This document shows positions 21,697 through 34,200 of a stretch of 64,000 nucleotides of DNA, in pieces; within the stretch, counting starts at the first letter, position 1, and each line of letters begins with the position of its first letter. Under the pieces are notes generated by a model, which saw only the letters and a program-made list of their open reading frames with translations, ran no database searches and was not told the DNA's origin. Position numbers and translations under genes: made by a program. Source of the stretch: Antennarius striatus (Eukaryota; Chordata; Actinopteri; Lophiiformes; Antennariidae); assembly GCF_040054535.1 (NCBI RefSeq), contig NC_090798.1:1678501-1742500 (forward strand), read 5' to 3'.

Positions 21697-22421
21697 ATGA
21701 GGACCCAGAATCTGCTGCTAGTTTTTGCCATAGTGGCTCACATCTGTGTGGCATCACCAGTCAGTAGGTAGAAGATAATGAGAATCTACTGTACATCACA
21801 TCTGGTTTTCATAGTAATAAAAGTTAAGGATTAAAAACCCCAGATGGGTACCATTTATTGATGCTATGTCATGAATATTTACATTATGTCAGTACCTCAC
21901 GGTTTTTAGTGGAATCACAAAACTATGTGTTCTTGTCTAAATGAACAATTGTGTGTCCTTCATTTCTAGGACCCAATCCAAAGTTGGAAAATGCTCTTGC
22001 AGTTGAGAACCGTGCGGCTTCCTGCGTTGAAGGGGGAGATATAGAGGAAGTAGTTCACGCTGCAGATGAGGAAGTCGAGGATTTAGATGAAGTGAGAAAT
22101 GATATAAATGCTTTACTTGCTGCTGAGGAGAGTCTGAAGGGTTTACTGAAGAAGGACTCATTTGATGAGTGTTTTGAAAATGTTGAGGGGGAAATCGCAG
22201 ATTCTGATGATTCAGATAAGGATGCTGAGCTGAAGGATCTTGCGGTGTATCAGAAGTATATGGAAAACGTTGACGACATTGAGGACGCAATTGAAGAGTT
22301 AAAGGGTACAGAGGAGGAAGTGAAAGAAGCGGAGATTGATTTGGAAGATGATTTATCGAGGTCCCCAGGATCTATGCATGATTTAATAATGCCAGGTATA
22401 CCAGACATCCACAAGGACTAG
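21697..22421 (+). CDS. Array copy F: acidic secreted protein with an altered C-terminus
   Basis: I do not recognise this gene by name. The CDS is 21697-21763 joined to 21970-22421, 172 aa. The signal peptide is diverged (MRTQNLLLVFAIVAHICVA) and the donor is CA|GTAGGT instead of GTAAGT. The mature chain keeps the PNPK start, both cysteines and the DSDDSDKD cluster. It has its own changes (EVEDLDEVRND, EEEVKEAEIDLED). After RSPGS the usual EHSS-stop is replaced by MHDLIMPGIPDIHKD-stop, and the normal 3'UTR is gone. A TTAA at 22383-22386, the piggyBac target sequence, lies at the join, and piggyBac transposase sequence follows. The nearest downstream AATAAA signals are around 23034. The gene may be expressed with a replaced tail or may be decaying. 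Confidence 0.68.
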
Positions 22422-23150
22422 AGTGACCATAGTAGTCGGGGGGGGAAATATCACCACAGGACATACCTAACAGTCCATCAATGCTCACCAAGGAAAAATG
22501 CCTCCATTCTTATAATAATCCACACATCGGGCAACATCATAAGTGGCCACAAGGCTAAACTGGAGACTGTTACGTACCAAAACAGACCCAAGGTTTGCGT
22601 AGATGTGCTTGATCAAATGTGGAGGAAATACTCAATGAAAGCTCCTACACGAAGATGGCCATTGATAGTGTTTCATAATATTCTTGACCTGGCTGCCATA
22701 AGTTCTTCCATCCTGTTCAAGAAATGCATCGATAACATGATGTCACAGAGGAACCTCATATTAATACTCGCAAATGAACTTCGATCAGGACACATGGAAG
22801 CAAAAACCAAACACAAAATGGTGCGAGAGCACCGGTTGGAGTAGCAGAAGATGGAGAGGTGAAGGCAGTGCCAAGTGAAGAAGGTTTAAGAATAATCAAG
22901 CATAGGATAATGTGTTCATATTAGTAAATGATTTTCATTGTTAAGGTCTAATGACGACTCCAACCTATTTTGAAGCAGGATACATTTGTTTTTATTTCAC
23001 TGTCTGAGTTTGGGTGTGTAATTGCTGAGATGAAATAAATAAAACACTTAATTATTATAGTTTTCATTATGTGCCCTAATGTGTTTCTTTTACCTATTCC
23101 ACCAATTAATTCTTAGATATTTTTAATGATAATCCAAGTGACAAGTATTA
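22387..23150 (+). mobile_element. piggyBac-like transposase 3' remnant
   Basis: The frame through 22605-22844 reads CVDVLDQMWRKYSM, then TRRWPLIVFHNILDLAA, as in the C-terminal part of piggyBac-type (DDE_Tnp_1_7) transposases. The VDxLDQ motif, which carries the third catalytic aspartate in that family, is retained. The N-terminal part with the first two aspartates is absent, so the element is a dead 5'-truncated copy. Array-type flank resumes near 23158, so it sits inside the array. Confidence 0.8.
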
Positions 23151-23157
23151 ATCAAAC

Positions 23158-23400
23158 ATTATCCAGCACAAGAATTTTGTTTTATGTGTTTGAAATTTAA
23201 ATCCAAATGAAGAACGAACCAACAAAAAACATATTATGAGAAAAGTCTTTGCGTGCATTTTATTTATCTTCTGGTAAACAATATGTTTGATCCTCTACAT
23301 TTAATGAACATTTGATAGAACAAACAAAATATTGATGATCAAGCAGATAAACCGAGAAGAGTCCAACTGTCTCTGTGTATGTGGGGGGTTTTTATCTTGT
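23158..23400 (+). repeat. Flank module R, right edge of the array
   Basis: The text 'ccagcacaagaattttgtt..aaatccaaatgaagaacgaacc' matches module R at 8337-8420 and 16330-16400. Beyond about 23.4 kb I find no further array sequence. Confidence 0.6.
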
Positions 23401-24299
23401 GAGGAGAAGATAATTTAGCCTAAAGAGCTCAGGAGAGTCTAGCTATTATAAATATTGGTCTACCATGATAAAACTACAAAGTGAAAAGGATTTAGACGGG
23501 TTGCATGCTGTTCGGTTCTTACCATGTTGTTTCTCGCGGTCTATGAAAGCATGAACAACCCAACTATTTCATTGACTGCCTGGTCCAGAGGGACATCAGA
23601 GACATCCCTGCTCTTCAACTTCACTCTCTACTGTTTTGTGAGAAAATTAAAATTATACAGATTACAGATTAGAAATAAATTTAATTCCTCAAGGGCCAAT
23701 ATGTCATTCATGAACCTATAAAATACAAGTTGTCTGTGTATTTACTGTGCTTTAATTTCTTACATGAAACTGCAAATGAGCGAAAGATAAACAAAGGAAT
23801 TAGTTTACACAGAGTTATAATCTCGGTTCTAATCACTGTTTATATTCCCAGTGGAACTGTTCTCATTCACGTGTTACTAAAAGAAACTCAAGCAAAGAAA
23901 CCCATAGTGTATGTGTGTGTGTATATTCTGATCCAGACTGGTTTGTTTCACCAAAGAGAACCTTCCAACAAACAAAAAGTGTTTTTGATGGCTAGAGCAC
24001 AAACCTAAAAGAAATTCTTGGCTCTGTTTTTCTTGACAATTGTTTGTTAAAATTCTCAGACAGGAGGAATTTGTCAATTTTGGTGTCAAGAATTTGAAAA
24101 GCTTATTCAATGTGTTTCAAACAACTTGTGAGCACTTGGATCTCATGAAAAACTGGAGCGAACAGGATTCACCTGTCAAAGGAGGATAATTAAAGCTTCT
24201 CTGTCTTTTCTTTAGTCTTTAGGAATAGATATTTAATTATAACATGTAGGTGAACTTATTATCATTACTCTGTCTCATACAGTCAGTTCAGAACGTGAA

Positions 24300-24307
24300 T
24301 GACGTCA
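24300..24307. promoter_or_regulatory. CRE palindrome TGACGTCA
   Basis: An exact full CREB/ATF consensus in otherwise AT-rich intergenic DNA, about 4 kb upstream of NAT8L. Occupancy is not known. Confidence 0.45.
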
Positions 24308-24343
24308 CAGCAGAACACGGACAGGATCACACGTTGAACAAGG

Positions 24344-24357
24344 TCGCCATCTGCTGA
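24344..24357 (-). promoter_or_regulatory. CTCF-like motif, minus orientation
   Basis: On the minus strand the motif is TCAGCAGATGGCGA, which matches the CTCF core CCASYAGRKGGCRS at 12 of 14 positions by eye. Confidence 0.35.
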
Positions 24358-24897
24358 CAGCATTTAACTGAAACCCTCTTTCAAACTGCCTGGGAACTCT
24401 TTGCAGAGGAACATTTTAGTGCACAAAAATAAAGGAAAAAAATGATTTATTTTATTAGTTTTTATTTTTATTAGTTTTACTTATTAAACTTGACTCTGTG
24501 ATCTGATATTGTCTTCACTTGATGTTTTTATACCAGTCTGGTGTACATTTTTAATGCTAATGAGTCCTTCAAACAAAAACGGAGAGTAGATATAAACTTA
24601 AATAGAAAAATGACCAATAACATTGGTCATTTAAAATAATAGAACGTAATATCTAATGAAAACCTAAACTATACATTTGAAATATAAACAACATTAAACA
24701 GGACACGAGGCTAAATGATGTGTAATTATTTAAAGGTGCTGAACTTTTAAAGTGTTAAATATGTTGAACATACTGAGTTTAAGTGATTAATGACGACGTC
24801 ATACTTGGTGAAGTGTTTCCTGTTCATTTGTTGCGTGTTTCCGCTTCCTGCCATTCCCTCAAGCGCCAACCTCCTTCGGGATGGTGCTGGGCTGCGG

Positions 24898-24911
24898 CCA
24901 CTAGGGGGAGC
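24898..24911 (+). promoter_or_regulatory. CTCF-like motif, plus orientation
   Basis: The motif is CCACTAGGGGGAGC, 13 of 14 positions of the CTCF core. Together with the minus-strand motif at 24344-24357 it forms a divergent pair. Confidence 0.4.
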
Positions 24912-26229
24912 CAGACTCACAAACTGAATCTAATCTGAAGTAATTTTACTGCCGTAAACACGCCTGTTCGACTTTATTCTGCTTGTAGTCACGTGACAGA
25001 ACGGATTTAACAGTAGGATATAGAAATAACATTTTTAAACGATTGGTTTTAGTGACAACTGTATGGAAAATTCAAATAAACTGAACATAAAGTGGAGTAT
25101 ATGTCAGATTATGTATTTCTAGTGATCACTGGAATTAATGGTTACCAATACGATCTCCAATAGCTTTTTATTTTAAGGGAACATTTTTAATATGTCCTGC
25201 TCTTATTTTGGAAATATATTATGACATTTTCCATAATACTCAGGATCAACAGCTTTTATATTTAAGACAGCAATTTGTTGCTTTGATATATTCAAAATGG
25301 ACCTTAGAATTTCATATCTTTAAACCGATGTAATCTAGATCGCATTAGTGGTTTAAAAATTGGGTATATTGTTTAAAAAACCCTATGGAGGTTTTTGCCA
25401 TGAGACGAGACTGGGGTTACTGTTGATGTGGACGAAGAAGAAAACTTAAGAGATCAGGGAAGCATAAAAAAAAATCCCCCAGAAAGGGATGCTGAGTGAC
25501 TGCCAGCGACATCCAGGGTGGGGGTTGGGATGTTCTGAGACGCAGGAGGGTTCATTTATGTCTGCTCAGCAGTGCAGCGCTCCTCATCAATAATCATAGA
25601 CCATGGTTGGAATACCTCAATGAAATGAGTCTTTAAAGAGCCTAACTTCTGTGTTCTTAAAATATTTTTCTACTGTTGTAGAAAAGCACACCTTTTGAAC
25701 ACACCTTGCCTTGTGGAGCAGCTGAAACAAAAAGAAAACCTGGACGGTGAAACACACTGAAGCCTTTAACGTCTGAGGAGCAAAGTCGTGCTGCGCTCGG
25801 CTGCACGGTTGAAGGAAAGAGTCAAGAGGTCAGACAGTGTCAGAGGTCAACTTTAAGGTTATTAGAACAATATGTGGGGGGTTTAATGTGTAGAATAACT
25901 TAACACTCCGTATTCAGCAACATATACCAGACTTTGACCAATATTGGAGAGGATGGTCCAAATAGTACAAGTCTCACACGACTACAAGTTACACCTTTGA
26001 GCATCAGCTGCCCAGTTTCAGAGTGTTACTGTATGATTAATGTTTATTAGTCATGTTTTGTGCATCATAGATTGATATAGATTGCTTTTTAATATAAGAA
26101 CAGAAAACACTGACTAAATGCCATTTTTGTGGATGCATATAACTTGTCAAAAATTGAATCCAGTTCTTGTCACATTTGTCATGTGATGTGTTTATCGTTA
26201 TTTTCCTCCTATTATGTCCATTCATAAAT

Positions 26230-26520
26230 GCATCACTCATTCAGTTTTGATCAGTTATCATCCATTTTCTTGTAGACGAAACAATTGCAATCATCTTGTC
26301 TAAAGTCACTTATCCTCCTTGCTGGGACCTATGTTATCTGACTTAAGGCAGGGTACACCCCAGATGAGACGCCAGCTCGTCATGGGGCCACAATAAAGAC
26401 AACAAACACTCACACCTGACGCAAGTTCTGCGGCAGCTTCTCCAAAAGTCCCCATCCCACACCCAGACGGCACCATCAATCGGCTTGTGATCAATCAATG
26501 GGCACGGCCCACGAATGTTC
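26230..26520 (-). repeat. Degenerate dispersed teleost repeat (L2/SINE-tail type)
   Basis: The text 'ggcagggtacaccccagatgagacgcc..atggggccaca' is the reverse-strand relative of the repeat at 605-740. Confidence 0.5.
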
Positions 26521-27904
26521 ACTAAAGCAGTCTGTATTTTTGACCTTTTCACCTTTTCTTCCCTCCTTCAACTTGAACTCATCAGGAATAGCAGGACGCT
26601 AGTTGAACAGACATCAAATAAATCATAAAAAAGTAAGAAATGTGATGAGGTTCTCTTTGTAGGTTTCATGGAATTGGGGCTATTTGGCTTTGCCTTTTGT
26701 GTGACGTGTGTTTACACCCATTGTGTAGTCTCATTATCTTGTGCTTGTAACATTACCCACAGCATGCGCAGGCAAGCATCTTCCTCCGGTGAGAACCGCA
26801 GCAGAAAACCTTTTTCCTCCTGCGTTTTTTTTTTCCCACAAATGAAGAGAATGTGAACATTTTTTCCACACTCTCCTCCCCCCAGCAGCTCCTTGGCAGG
26901 GAGGAAAGGAAGGGGGTATACCTTCAAGGAGGAGGAGGAGGAGGAGGTGGTGGGAGTGGGAGGGTGGGGGCTTATCAACAGCAGGTTTCCTGTGATGATC
27001 CAGTTCAAACTAGTTCTGCTTTAGCCGCAGGTTCACGCGTTATGCTCTAGATTTAAAGGCGGTTTTCTTATTATAGTGGCGGCAGAATAATCGTGTGCGT
27101 AATGACGCGGTGCGTAAAAATGATGCACTTTAAACAATTCTAACTCCAGGTGCGCATCCATATATGTGGAAATCACGATGCATTTGGCTCACATTGAAGT
27201 AGTCTGCATAAAAGAACACAAAAATCCCGAAAACGCGTAAACCTGACCGCGTAAGAGGTAATTACCGGGAGTGTCGGGCAACAAAGGGATGGATCGGGCG
27301 TAATTTGCCCCCCCCCCCCCCCCCCCAGTCCGCTCTGTCGTCACCGATGGGTTGAGGGGGGGTTTCAGGCGTGCGTAAACCCGATATCTCATCTCCAAAG
27401 CGACAAAGCGAACGGAACCGGCGGAGGAATGACTGCAGTGCAGCAGAGCTGTCAGTCACCGGGCGGAGGAGGATGCGAACCCGCAGCCGGTGCCCCCCCC
27501 CCCACACACACACACACAGCGCGTTATAGCGTCATTTTAGAGGCTTATAAGCGGATCCCCCCCCCCCCCCACACCATTATCTCACTGCGTCACAACATAT
27601 AACTCACCATATTCTGCAACCAAAGAAAAATCTCATCATAAATTGTCAGTTTTATAATTATAAATGGCGTTAGAGTGTTTTCTAAGAGCGGATTGTTCTT
27701 GTTTGAAGCGTCTCTACATCCCGCTTTTTGAGGTGCGCATCGCATCCATCCAAAACCAACACCATGAGCGCAACTCGGTTGAGAAAACGAACCTCCACGC
27801 TGGCTCACCGTCACACCCTTTCCTTTCTCCTCAGGAGCGCACGGCTCCAACCTGAGCGCCTGACGCACGCCTGATGAGATGCAGGAACCCGCAGCTCCGC
27901 GTCC

Positions 27905-27905
<1 letters not shown>

Positions 27906-27993
<88 letters not shown>
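27906..27993 (+). repeat. (CT)n tract in the NAT8L promoter region
   Basis: About 88 bases of uninterrupted CT, ending about 100 bases upstream of the TATA box. A polypyrimidine/polypurine mirror repeat of this kind can adopt H-DNA and serve as a GAGA-type site. Several poly(C) runs lie just upstream (27309-27327, 27494-27503, 27559-27571). Confidence 0.85.
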
Positions 27994-27995
<2 letters not shown>

Positions 27996-28091
27996 CCTCC
28001 TCCCTCCGTATAGAAGCGACACCATCCACCAATCTGCGCAGCGAGAGGTCCATGCCAACCCCTGAACCCGAATCCACCCGCCCTGTCCGGG

Positions 28092-28097
28092 TATAAA
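28092..28097 (+). promoter_or_regulatory. NAT8L: NAT8L TATA box
   Basis: GGGTATAAATACAG lies 173 bases upstream of the chosen start codon in a CpG-rich block (about 27.05-29.35 kb). Transcription would start near 28.12 kb. Confidence 0.6.
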
Positions 28098-28269
28098 TAC
28101 AGCTCGAACCACACCGGTGAATCTCGGTCGACAGAAAAACGCTCAGGGTTGCAGCAGGACATCTCCCCCCTTTTTTCCGTCTCATTCCCTCCATCGTTTC
28201 TCTGTTTGTTAAAGAAAAAACCTCATCCATTTTTTCCACGCTCGTTCTGTTCATTTGGCGGCCAGTTGC

Positions 28270-31200
28270 ATGTATTTGTCGTCTCCCAAAATGGTTTGCG
28301 AGACTAAAATTGTTGCGGACGAACACGATGCTATACCTGGGACCAAAAAAGAGTCGATCATGTGGAGCTCTCCGCCGTCCAGCGCGGCTCTCAGCCCCGC
28401 CGAGGACAAGGATGTGAGGAAAGACGCGGTTTTTATTCGGGAGTTCGAGCGCGGGGATCAGGAGGAGGTGCGGCGCATCTTTTACGAGGGGATCATGGAG
28501 AGGATACCCAACACGGCGTTCAGGGGGCTCCGGCATCAGCCCAGGGCTCAGCTTTTATACGCGTTTCTGACAGGTAAGTATCCCCCCCCCCAACTTAAAC
28601 CATCTATTCATGGTGTTTTATTTATGACCATAAATGGCTCGATGCCCTTTTTTCTGGTCTGACACCAGAAGAAACTAGAAAAAAAAAACCCCATTATTTA
28701 TTATATTTATTATTTATCATAATAATAATAAATATATATAACTTCTGTGGGTGTCGTGTCGGTGTCGGTTAACGTGAAAATCTGTTGCAGCATCGCGGGA
28801 AGCCGGCGCGCACCGGCATGTCGCTCATCACGCAACAAAAGGAATGGCGGGGCGTGCGTGGCGCACGTGTTTAAGGTGCGGGGGCCGCTGCTGATGTGAT
28901 GACATGCCGGTGTGTGAATGAATGAATGAATGAATTCAAGGCCTAACAAACACACACACACACACACGCACACACACACGCACCACCTCCCTGGCGCCGC
29001 CGCCCCCGCACAGAAGCCGCTGCACCAGTGCGCACTGATTTTGCTGATGATGCTGCCGTGGATTCAAACGTTTCGTGACGGATCTCGTGAATCCAACACA
29101 CCCACGATCCAAGTAGCTGTGGCATGAAAGCGTGGCTCATTATTTCTAAACTGTAAATCACAGATGCCCGTGAACGCGTCGATTTGAATTTGCCTTAATA
29201 GAAAATCTACTTCTTTCCACGCGTCGCCGCGGATTTCTCACGCCACTCTGACGCGCAGTGGAGTAAACCCACTGTAATTGCGCGCCACGCAACACGCTAT
29301 GCAGTTTCAAGCCTACGTTGTTAGCCGTTGCGCCCCCTAGCGTCCAACGCGACTAATTACTACATTCTGGACTGGACTGGTTTGGGCAAATCCATCATTT
29401 CTGTCCCCTTGTCACAGTTTTCTTGTTGATAACTTGATGGTATCTTTCCTCCCTGTAATCCTGATGTCTTCATGAAAATTTCCCACCTTGTGTCTGATCA
29501 GAATTTGATGCTGATGTTGCTTGACGATGTCACACTGCCTCTGCTGATTTTGTTGTTGTGTGGGCTTCAGATTCTTCCAAAATCAAACATGTGATTCTCT
29601 TTTCTGACAGGTTTCGTTTATTTTTCTTCCATTTCTCCATAGTAATGTGCTTTTTCATGACCAAATCCGTCACTCTGACCTGCTGCGCGCCCCTCATTCT
29701 AATGGGTGTGCGCTACTACTACAGCAGAAAAGTTATCCACGGTTATCTGGACTGTGCTCTTCACACGGACATGGCTGACATAGAGGCTTTTTACTTGACG
29801 CCCACAGGTAAGAAACGTCACCTCCGTCGCTTTGGTGTGACCGATGTCATGAATTTGTGCTGTTTGTTCTGTTAACTGGAAAAACTCCACCACCAGAGTT
29901 GATCTGAACAAAAACTTAAAGTTCTTCATGGGGTAAAAGGGTTGAATTATCCATCTCACGTTGGAAAACTGCTGATTCACCTTCATCGGTTCACTCAACA
30001 AGAATTTTTTCATCCGCAAAGCTTCTAATTTGAAGAATCAATCCATCCATCATGTCATCGTTCATTCTCACACTGTCAGACACGTCCCCCCTGGAACTTC
30101 TTGGACACATTTCTTCTTTGTTATCCTCGACCACGTGGCCGCTATAAAACCAGTTTTGAGTTAGGCCGGAAAATTGGGCCCCATTATATGGTTCTGACCG
30201 GCGCGGCTCCCTCTGGTAATCCACTTCATGCACAATTGCAATTTAGCGTTCCCATTATTGCTGCAGGAGCATGATTATAGACGGGGGGGGAGTCAGGCAC
30301 CGCTGCTCTCTGACAATGTTAACGACGACCTCCATGCAGAGTGAACGGAGGGTCAACACCTGGGTGCCGACACGTGGTCCTGACGTTTGTTGGGTTTTAA
30401 CAGGTAGTGTGCGGCGGTTGGTTGTCATCACCGTTTGGTTTGATTTAAGGCGGGGCTAATGAGGGTAAAGGTGATGTCATGTGCGTCAGAATTTAGAATC
30501 ATTTGAATGAAACTGTAATAACGGTTGCAAACACACGCCTCCTAACTCTTTAGCATGTTTTTGACTTCAACTTTAGATATTTAGATAATTTTGTTTGTTA
30601 GGAGGACGGCTCAGAAAGTCATGAACAGATTAGGATTTGATAACTTTTTTTTGAAGAGACAGAAAAGGATCAACATGTTAGTTTTTGTCAGATTAGACGT
30701 CAGAAATCAGCGCTCATTATTCACTGCCTGCTCAAGGTGTTCCTCAGGGAGACTTTCTATTTCTTCTGCATGGGGATCAGGATGAGCAAGGCAACACAGT
30801 TTACAACATGAAGCACTGACTCATTTTACAATGCAAATGAAAGCCAGACAGAGAGGTTAAAGTCTTCATGAGAAAACACAAAGACTATTGACTATCGACG
30901 TCATCTGCAAACAAATGTTTAGGCACAGCACAGAAACCTAAGGTGTGCAAAGGAGCGAGATGTGTTGGTTTTGTGCATTTGTGATTAATTTATGAATGTA
31001 GAACTTGGGAGTGAAAAGCAGAGTGGAGAATAAAGTGAAATACCAAAAGTTTTTGACAGATGAGCCAAACAGTTGTTTAGCGGAGGAAGACTGAACGACT
31101 GGAAGTCCACACTGCTGTTCACAAGGATCAACAGCACCGATCAATACTCTTATCGCCTTATTGCTCTGTCATCACTCACTCTGCTGCCACATGAAGCCAG

Positions 31201-34200
31201 CTGTCACCTCTTTTATTTCACAAGTAATAAAGTGTTTGTTTGTAGGCAGAGAGGCTGGAGGATCAATGGGTTTGGCTGCAACAGACAAAAGCCTGTTTTA
31301 TTACAAGATATATTGGTGATTTTGTGCATGATCAGTATATCAAGCTCAGTTTAAAATTAATTAATCCAGCTGAATTAATGACTTACAGCCTGCAGTCAGA
31401 TTCCAAAAGTCACTTGAGGAAGGATTATAAAGTTTTTAGTATGATTCGGCTCCTAAAAGTTGGCAAATTTGAATTCCGCATCTTGCCACACACATCCTCT
31501 TTCCGCCTGTCTTCCTCCGACCTTATTGGGAGGTGATAAACCAATAATGAGTAATCTGGGAATCGATGCTCGCACCAATTATGCGTTAACGACTGCTGCA
31601 CATTTGTGGCACTAAATGAAGAGCAGAGCAGCTTCCTATCAGCTGACCACAGAAAGAGAAGCTTTCCCTGCGTGTGGGAGCAGCAGGCCGGTGTCTGAAC
31701 CTGCTCCATCCCTGTGGGACACCACGGAGCAGCTTAGCACCAACAAAGTGAATGTAATATATAATGAGAGCAATCCTCTGCGCCTGTTTAAGGAGACGAG
31801 GTGACGACTGCAGGCTCCCATCAATGCAGGAGAAAGAAAAAAAGAAAGTACCGCAGCATCCTCCGCTGTGCTTATTTGAAGCTCTGAACAGAGGATGTGA
31901 GGAGAGGAGAGGGGGGGGGGAGCCGGATAAGAAATGGGAGCATCAGCAGGAGGGTTGTCCTCCGCAAGGCAAGATGTAATTTATGTTTGTGCAAGAAAGA
32001 AAGTGAAACAAAAGACTTGCTGGTTAGCAGACAAAGGGATCTCCTGGGTGTATTTCTGGCACCGCAGATAAATAAGGCAACTTTCTTTTTTCTTTTCTCT
32101 CTTATCCCGCCCTTTTGTTGTATTTTTTAAGGGGGGGCTACAACCTTTAGTTTCACTGCCTCCCCTCAAATCCATGCTAAAGGTGGCAAAACGGGTTATC
32201 CATCATCCCGGTGCAGAGAAGGTGATGTTTCCACCTAAATAAATCTTTTTTTTTTCATTTGATATTCATAATCAAAAACAGCAGAATTAGAAACTAGCTA
32301 AACTAGCTTAAAGGTTCATAAAAGAGTATAATAATAGCCAGGTTAGCGTAAACTGCTAACGCTCAATCAAGAATGTTAATCTCCGGTAAACATTTAGGCT
32401 GTTTCATCAATTCATCGCTCCTGTAATCTGACTGAACAACTCACGTCAATACTGAATTAATCAGCATTAAATCCCGGTATTGACATGTCATTGATCTAAC
32501 TGTGAGTTCTATAGATTTACCTTTAGCGGTAGCAGCAAGGTCGGCTGGGCCGTGCACATGCAAACACATTGAATGTGTGTAAAATAAGAGCAAATGTGTT
32601 GATGGGCAGGAAAGAAATAAAGCCTGACTTAGTTGGAGCTAACTGAAGATGCTAGCTGCATGTGAGTAAATCCACACAGTGTCGATGCAGCCTTTGCATA
32701 TTGAGTTTAGCCGAGTTAAAGGCTTCTTCAGCTGTGAATCCAGGCATCAATACGCATGAATTATTCATTTCCTGAAGCTACATGGATGTGTGTGTACGCT
32801 AACGTGTGGAAAGCATGTCCAGCATCTGACGGTCAACTCCTCTTGCTCTGATTGGTCCACGATAGAGGAACATTCTGCTGATGCATGTGTTACGTATGAA
32901 AGGCTAATCCATACTCCTGAGGGTGTGTGAAGGTGTGTGTGTGTGTGAAGGACAATAAACAACATCTTTGTTATAGAAAATGACAAAAATAAAGGGCAAA
33001 ATGGCACAAATTTGATTGTTTTGAGATTTTAAAAATTCCATTTATCATCTTCTAACTCGTGTAAAACAGGTCCGCATGCATGTGAAGACAGCACCAGTGC
33101 TATTAACACTAATTCGCTATTTAATGCAGTGTTGCAGCCTCAACACTAGCGGTTAATGTACAACAATGACAAGCATGCGGAAAGAGAAGTAAAGTTTTCC
33201 AATAATTAAAGCTAAAAGCTAAAAGAAAATGATACAGAGACAATAAAACCCTTATAAATATAAATGGAGTCTGTTCTTAGCTTTCGGTGAGGCTAACAGC
33301 CACCTCAGGGTTTGCAGACGTGAACTGCAGCACGTCTAGACTGAATGCTTCTCTAATGAATTATCGTCCAGGTCTCATGTAAAAGAAAAGAGCATAATCC
33401 TGTTAGAAACCATAAAGCAAGTCCAGTATGTGTGTGTGTGTGTGTGTGTGTGAGAGACACTCCCTCACTGAGCCACAGATGCATATTCATAAAGTACTTA
33501 AAGGCATGAGATCTGCCGCTTTGAGAATACAGTAATCAGATTTTTTCTTCCCGCCTTTCCTCTACGCCGTGATTTATTTCTTGTCTTGACATCATCTGTT
33601 TCCCTCGGATCCCCCTCCCCCTCTGTGATCATGTTAGATTTTCTGCCCCCCGCCCTAAAAAAAGCAACAATAATGGCTCCTTTCAGGCTATATGTTTAGC
33701 ACAGATGTCTCGCCTCCTTCCTCCCCTGCTCACTTGTTAAACAATTCACTTCATTTTCACCGTGGTTTTCAGACTTTTTTGGATCACTTGTGCGATGACA
33801 CCCAGAAGTAAGCAGCCCCTACATTAATCTACAGATAACAACCTTCCTCAAACCTTTGGGATTAGCAGATTGAGAAGTAATAATAGTTCAGCATGCCAAC
33901 ATCTAAATTGTACTTACTTATTTCTATCCACGTTAATTTATTTTAACTTTAACCATAGATCTTCAGAAAGAAGAAACAGTGGAATCATGACGGTATTGTA
34001 GATCTCTCCAACTACAATAAAGTATTACTTTTATGATCCACTTAAAACCAGAAAACCCACTGATGTAACCTTAATAAATAACTTATATTCTGTTTTTCTC
34101 CTGGTTTGGAAGCTTTTGCGTTTGGTCAGTGAATATCCTTCATTATAAATCTGCTAGCGTCACTGGAGACTAAATCAATGGTCGCAAACGTCGTTAGGAT

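Larger units (their letters stand above)
23401..27050. other. AT-rich intergenic region between the array and NAT8L
   Basis: No exon, RNA gene or protein-coding frame that I can support. It contains a perfect CRE palindrome, two CTCF-like motifs and one degenerate dispersed repeat, listed separately. Base composition turns GC-rich from about 27.0 kb toward the NAT8L promoter. Confidence 0.5.

Noticed and set aside
984-22421. Assignment of the array to the SCPP (secretory calcium-binding phosphoprotein) family
   Set aside because: The untranslated exon 1, signal-peptide exon and acidic chain are reminiscent, but SCPP introns are phase 0 and here the intron is phase 1. No SCPP sequence signature is visible.
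28255-28269. Upstream TTG-initiated extension of NAT8L
   Set aside because: The ATG at 28270 aligns with the known N-terminus of vertebrate NAT8L, and TTG starts are not expected.
27811-28536. 241-codon minus-strand ORF with a long Arg-Glu repeat
   Set aside because: The (RE)n is translation of the (CT)n promoter tract and the rest is antisense to NAT8L exon 1. No splice or family support.
29610-29642. Alternative acceptor for NAT8L exon 2 after TTTTCTGACAG
   Set aside because: It would add an in-frame stop before the exon. The acceptor at 29641-29642 keeps the frame and the conserved sequence.
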